A stretch of DNA of 64,000 nucleotides from Monosiga brevicollis MX1 (Eukaryota > Opisthokonta > Choanoflagellata > Craspedida > Salpingoecidae). A program made the translations under genes and the position numbers. Under the pieces are notes generated by a model. It did no database searches. It worked only from the letters and a program-made list of their open reading frames with translations, and was not told the DNA's origin. The DNA is taken from contig NW_001865067.1 of NCBI RefSeq assembly GCF_000002865.3, positions 176,089 through 240,088 of the forward strand, read 5' to 3'. Shown here in pieces: positions 60,401 through 64,000 of this stretch; the first letter of the stretch is position 1; every line of letters starts with the position of its first letter.

Positions 60401-61950
60401 TACTATTGCAATTTTAAAAGTTCCTGCACTCACACATGCCCTACCCAGAAATCGCATTTCACAGGCGGGACTGATAAACGCACCTATACCAGGCAAGGCC
60501 CACGCGCGTGCCTATAGTGCTATAAGTGGTGTTGACGTTGAAGTATTCGATCATATCCACCACAAACTGCTTGGTACGAATCCAGTCGGGCTCCGACACG
60601 CTACCAACCAAGCGCAAATGTGAGGAAAGCGAGTGCCTCCGGGCAAGTCGGCCATCACGTTGCGAGAGACCATCAAGCGGGCCTATACAAGCAACGGTGA
60701 GCGGTGTGTGCTGACCTGTTGCTACCATCCAAGAGAAAGACGAGGTCAATGTGGGATTCACAGGCATCAGGAATCACTGAGAGATGAAAGACCAGCGTGC
60801 TAACGCGCATGATCCAATCGAAGCCCGCTCGCTGAACGAGATCAACAAGCTAAACAGTGACCCCGAGAAGGATGTAAGAGCAATTCAACACAGGTCAACA
60901 CCCAATGCATGCCGTAGTTGCAACGTGTTCAAGCATTCAAAGCCACATGGCTTTCGCAACCGCATGAATCCCTTTACCTGGGTGGTCATGTCGGCGCTGT
61001 CATCAAGCGATTCTTCATTCACACAAAAGCAGTCTTCGTTTGGGAGGGCTGAACAAGAATCCGACACGGGAACATTGCTACCGCAGCGGCAGGAGCCCGA
61101 TGCACAGGTCTTGGTGCAGCGACAGTCATCAGGATTTCCAATGAACGAGCCTTGTTCGGGACAGGTACCGAACGTGGCCATGCACGCCATCTCCGCATAA
61201 CATGTGTCAACCACCACCTCTGCACAGTGGAGCAACCACAAATGACCAGCAAACTTTGATGAGGCAAAATAAAGAGGGCAAGACCAGCCAGAAGAAAATA
61301 AAATAAAAGAAAAGAAAAGTCCAGCATGAGGAATTGGCTGACCTTCAAAAATGTTCTCGCAAGTAGTGGTGGGAGTGAAGGCGGCAGTGATTTCAACGGC
61401 ACGGCCTTCGTAAAAGAGCTCGAGTGACGCTGAGTTCTCCGGTGCTATTTCGTAGCCTCGAGTAACAACGAGATCAATATCGCAGGCGGCTTTAACGTAT
61501 TCCCCGAGCCGCGTGAGCTTGTTCCTGTGGAGAGAAGAGGTTGATGAGCCCGAAATGACAAAACACGGAGCGGGGGTCGAGACGATGCCGCGACACTCAC
61601 AACATGCGTTCAGACATGATGCGGGAGACACCCGGGGAAAAGGTAACACCCTCTGTGGCGACGGGCTGTTGGGTAGGATACACGATGAGAAAAAAACAGG
61701 TCGGAGTCGCCACGAAGGGCAGACCAAGGCGATTCCGGACATTGGGAAGCCAGACGTTTGGACGCACCATGGTAACTAGTTCTTGATACGCAAGCGACCC
61801 GGGACGCACGTGCTCCTTGATGGCTTGGGCTGCATCGCCTTCGGGCTCGTCTGGATATGATTCACCCACTTCAAGCGCAAGGCAAGGAGCCATGCCCAGG
61901 GCAAGCAAAAGCAGCCCCGCTAAAAGTGCACAGAACAGGTGCCGAGCCAT
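54496..61950 (-). CDS. VWA receptor-like membrane protein with poly-Thr stalk and C-terminal SH2 domain
   Basis: About 22 exons. Ectodomain exons: 61601-61950 (signal peptide FCALLAGLLLLALGMAPCLA), 61343-61524, 60978-61219 (Cys-rich), 60716-60776 (VWA start, DLVFLLDGSN), 60484-60600, 60306-60378, 60140-60201, 59921-60005 (YLVLISDGKSTDD), 59761-59826 (NGITIFTIGII), 58980-59675. Exon 58150-58881 carries about 60 Thr, the TM (LWFLLLLLLLLLLIPCCIYY) and a Pro-rich segment. Cytoplasmic exons: about 57935-58040 (MNPTFNAD), about 57727-57796, 57530-57632, 57248-57410, 56993-57134, 56738-56839, 56457-56580, 55955-56349 (ends with an SH2-like WYQPTIVRWEATEML..EGSFVV), 55631-55804 and 55387-55530 (Pro-rich), 54496-55275 with a full SH2 (WLHRDLSREQADRIL, then IYLVRTSE). 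Nearly all junctions agree in phase; unresolved are 60977 to 60776 and 57.6-58.1 kb. If real, a surface protein carrying its own phosphotyrosine reader; the single-gene model is inference from phase. Confidence 0.72.
54540..54850 (-). other. SH2 domain within the C-terminal exon
   Basis: Starts at WLHRDLSREQADRIL (about 54846), continues with GIYLVRTSE, in which the Arg at 54739-54741 is the phosphotyrosine-binding beta-B5 Arg, then AYVVSLMSGGAPHHYLF (His at the beta-D position), GFVLKGKFF and VRDLLNLF. This is a full-length, apparently functional SH2 fold of about 100 residues. Confidence 0.88.
58531..58710 (-). repeat. ACN codon run encoding about 60 consecutive threonines
   Basis: A mixed ACA/ACG/ACC/ACT repeat (GTNGT-like on the + strand) in the exon just before the TM segment. 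It should form a heavily O-glycosylated mucin-like stalk outside the membrane. Codon mixture shows it is not a pure triplet expansion. Confidence 0.9.
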
Positions 61951-63673
61951 TCTAGCTTTGTGCAAAATGTGCGTGCATCATGTGCATGGATGAGTAAGAG
62001 CAGTACCAGGATCCTGAAGATTCGTGGGGAAGAGCCTTGGAGAGTTTTTTTTTTTTAAAAAAAAGGGGGGGCGGACAAGCAGTGAAACAGGCACGCCCGC
62101 CCTTGTCCTTGTCAACCAAGGCGCATTGATAGAGCGGCCAAAATAAGGGCCAGAAGGATCGCAAGTCGGCACAATGCCACCGCGGGGGCCAAGAAGAAGG
62201 TTCAAACAGTTTCAGATCAGAGCGCGCGCGATTGTACCTGGATGCACGATGAGCCGCTTGCCTCGGTCCTTCTGGGCAGGCGAGCCTGCCCTTACCACGC
62301 CAAGCGTATGCTGCCAGAGATACTCTGGTCATTTACCACATGCAGGACTGAGCCAGGAAGGACATTGCGCAGCGGTTCAAGCCTAATAGCAGTGCAGTCC
62401 AGCGTCAATCCAGCGCCCGTGTCGTGTGCACTCGAGTATGGTTTCCGCCTGCGACACACGAGGCAGGCAGCCAAGCTAGCCTTATCGTTGCTAAATGCAG
62501 AACGAACAGGAGGGGGCTGGGATCAAGCCCTCCATCAAGTTTGCGTCGCTGCTGACCGGTGCACAGTGCAATTGCCCTGACCAAGGTGCAAAGGGTCAAC
62601 GGGTTCAGGCCCCCGCTGCCATTTGAAGGAAGAAGAAAATAAACAACACACACACACACACACGCAAAAAGTAAAAGCGGAAGAGAAGGAAATCAACCTT
62701 GGTCTGGAGGCAGAGAGAATTGGTATGACGGTGAGAATCTCAGAGAAAGCTTGGCAGGGGCAAAAGTACTCAAGCTAAATTGAATATAGAAATCAGAGAT
62801 GGATACAGGAAAGTGTCTGATCGAAGAGATGTGTTACGCTTGTTGATACATCTCCAGAGAACAACCAGCTACGCATAATCTTCGCCATCTACGACTTTAT
62901 GGACCTCAACTTTAAGAGGCTTTGAGACGAAATCTGCAAGAAAATGCTAAAGTGCGTCTTCAACTCACATGAACCATGAGAAGTTTCGAAGAACAGAAAG
63001 GAGCGAGAGAGATTAAGAGAGACACAGACACACAGACACAGAGAGACAGTGAGACAAACACACGGACAGAGACAGACAGAGATCGACAGAGACACACAGA
63101 GACACAGAGAGACACAGAGAGACACAAGAGAGGCACAGAGCGCCAGAGAGAGAGAGGGCGGGGAGAGGGGAAGCGTGTGTCAAGCTGCTTTGCTTTCAGA
63201 AAGTGTGCTTCGCAAGGTCGGCAGCGGCCTGCGGGAGAGAGGGCCGGTTGATATTCAGGGACGCACTATATTTACATTTCAATTCTCAAAGGTAAAAGAG
63301 TGTGCATGATGCCCCGAGGCATTTTTTGCCGTCAAGAGAGAACGAGACCCACAGTCTGGGAAAGCAAGCCAGGAGTAAAAGAAAAAGTGCCAGGTGACGC
63401 CTGCGTCGGTCGGCCTAGCCAGCCAGCAGTGGGCCCCTCGAGAACGGCCTCACACGCACACACGCACGCGTGCGCTCATGAGCACATTATGCACACATCA
63501 AACACGCACATCACATCACATCACATATCAGCAACCCGAAGGAAGCTCAACTTAAAGAGAAAAAAGAAAGAGAAGAATAAAACGAGAAACCCAAACAACA
63601 AATTAAGATCAAAAGCCATGGAGACCATGACAGCACAAAACGCACAGGCGCTCAAGGCCATCGGCCCGGGCGT
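61951..63673. other. Intergenic region with simple repeats
   Basis: Lies upstream of the SH2 receptor-like gene (-) and downstream of the partial gene at the window edge. Contains an A/G-run junction at about 62046-62078, a (CA)n run at 62646-62664 and GACAGAGA-type repeats at 63010-63160. No coding exon is supported. Confidence 0.55.
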
Positions 63674-64000
63674 TTAATAACGAACAGTCACCTCGGCATA
63701 GGTCAGTTGCGTCTGAACTGAGCTGGTGGTGGGGTTGAGGACCGCGACTGCCTCGTTTGTACCCACGGTCGCAAACACGTCGGCATCCAGGTCAAAAGCG
63801 CCGCTGTTATCATTGTAGAACACAAACGGCACCGCGTTGGCCTGCCAAGCAAGCGGCAAGGTCGAATCATCCACAACCACGGCATGAACCCGGGTCGAGT
63901 TGATGGTCAGGTGCCCCGACACGTTGAACATGTTGCGAGCCTGCTGCGGCGCCAGGCGCGTCACCAGCGTGGCGCCCAACAAGTCCGCGTCACCCTGCAC
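63674..64000 (-). CDS. C-terminal end of an unidentified protein (5' end beyond the window)
   Basis: The last 108 codons of a minus-strand frame, open to the right edge, stopping with TAA at 63674-63676. The peptide is beta-rich and hydrophobic/polar alternating (VTRLAPQQARNMFNVSGHL, VPFVFYNDNSGAFDLDADVF, ends LTYAEVTVRY), with possible N-glycosylation sites (NVS, NST). It looks like the end of an extracellular or large secreted protein; no family is recognised. Codon use resembles the neighbouring genes. Confidence 0.6.
   Translation of the reverse strand: MQGDADLLGATLVTRLAPQQARNMFNVSGHLTINSTRVHAVVVDDSTLPLAWQANAVPFVFYNDNSGAFDLDADVFATVGTNEAVAVLNPTTSSVQTQLTYAEVTVRY

Overview
The window looks like nuclear DNA of a choanoflagellate; Monosiga brevicollis or a close relative is my best guess. 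Coding GC is high, almost every gene is cut by short GT-AG introns (often 70-130 nt), and the gene set mixes core eukaryotic genes with premetazoan signalling architectures (cadherin, VWA, EGF, SH2, ankyrin, kinase and PARP modules). There is no operon logic and no sign of bacterial, organellar or viral sequence. I see no tRNA, rRNA or CRISPR array. All exon models were built by hand from reading frames, splice signals and phase agreement; none has transcript support.

Layout. 0-13 kb holds housekeeping genes: a ZnT-type zinc transporter (+, 5' end cut off by the window edge), the AAA+ ATPase p97/Cdc48 (-), the splicing factor SMNDC1/SPF30 (+), an AGTRAP-family membrane protein (+) and a small coiled-coil protein (-). 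14.6-36.2 kb is a tandem cluster of one unusual family: an N-terminal cap, a run of ankyrin repeats with one repeat per 99-nt phase-0 exon, a long helical region, a protein kinase domain and a C-terminal PARP-type ADP-ribosyltransferase. Copy A (14.6-19.4 kb) is complete. Copy B1 (24.9-29.2 kb) has 13 ankyrin exons but has lost kinase and PARP. Copy B2 (30.4-36.2 kb) is complete except for one ankyrin exon that is 1 nt short. A Harbinger-type transposase-like gene and a convergent unknown gene sit between A and B1.

38.8-44.5 kb holds an unidentified helical protein (+), glucosamine-6-phosphate deaminase (-) and a DenD-like NAD-dependent dehydrogenase (-). 47-62 kb holds two large membrane proteins transcribed towards each other: a 2,014-residue VWA-cadherin-EGF protein whose cytoplasmic tail repeats the motif Y-D-x-A 21 times (+), and a VWA receptor-like protein with a roughly 60-threonine stalk, one membrane segment and a C-terminal SH2 domain (-). 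The 3' end of a further gene (-) runs off the right edge.

How the genes may work together. Most neighbours are unrelated, as usual in eukaryotes. Two groupings are worth attention: the ankyrin-kinase-PARP cluster, which seems to grow by unequal exchange of exon-intron units, and the adjacent pair of a tyrosine-rich tail and an SH2-bearing receptor, which could be target and reader of the same phosphotyrosine signalling (inference).
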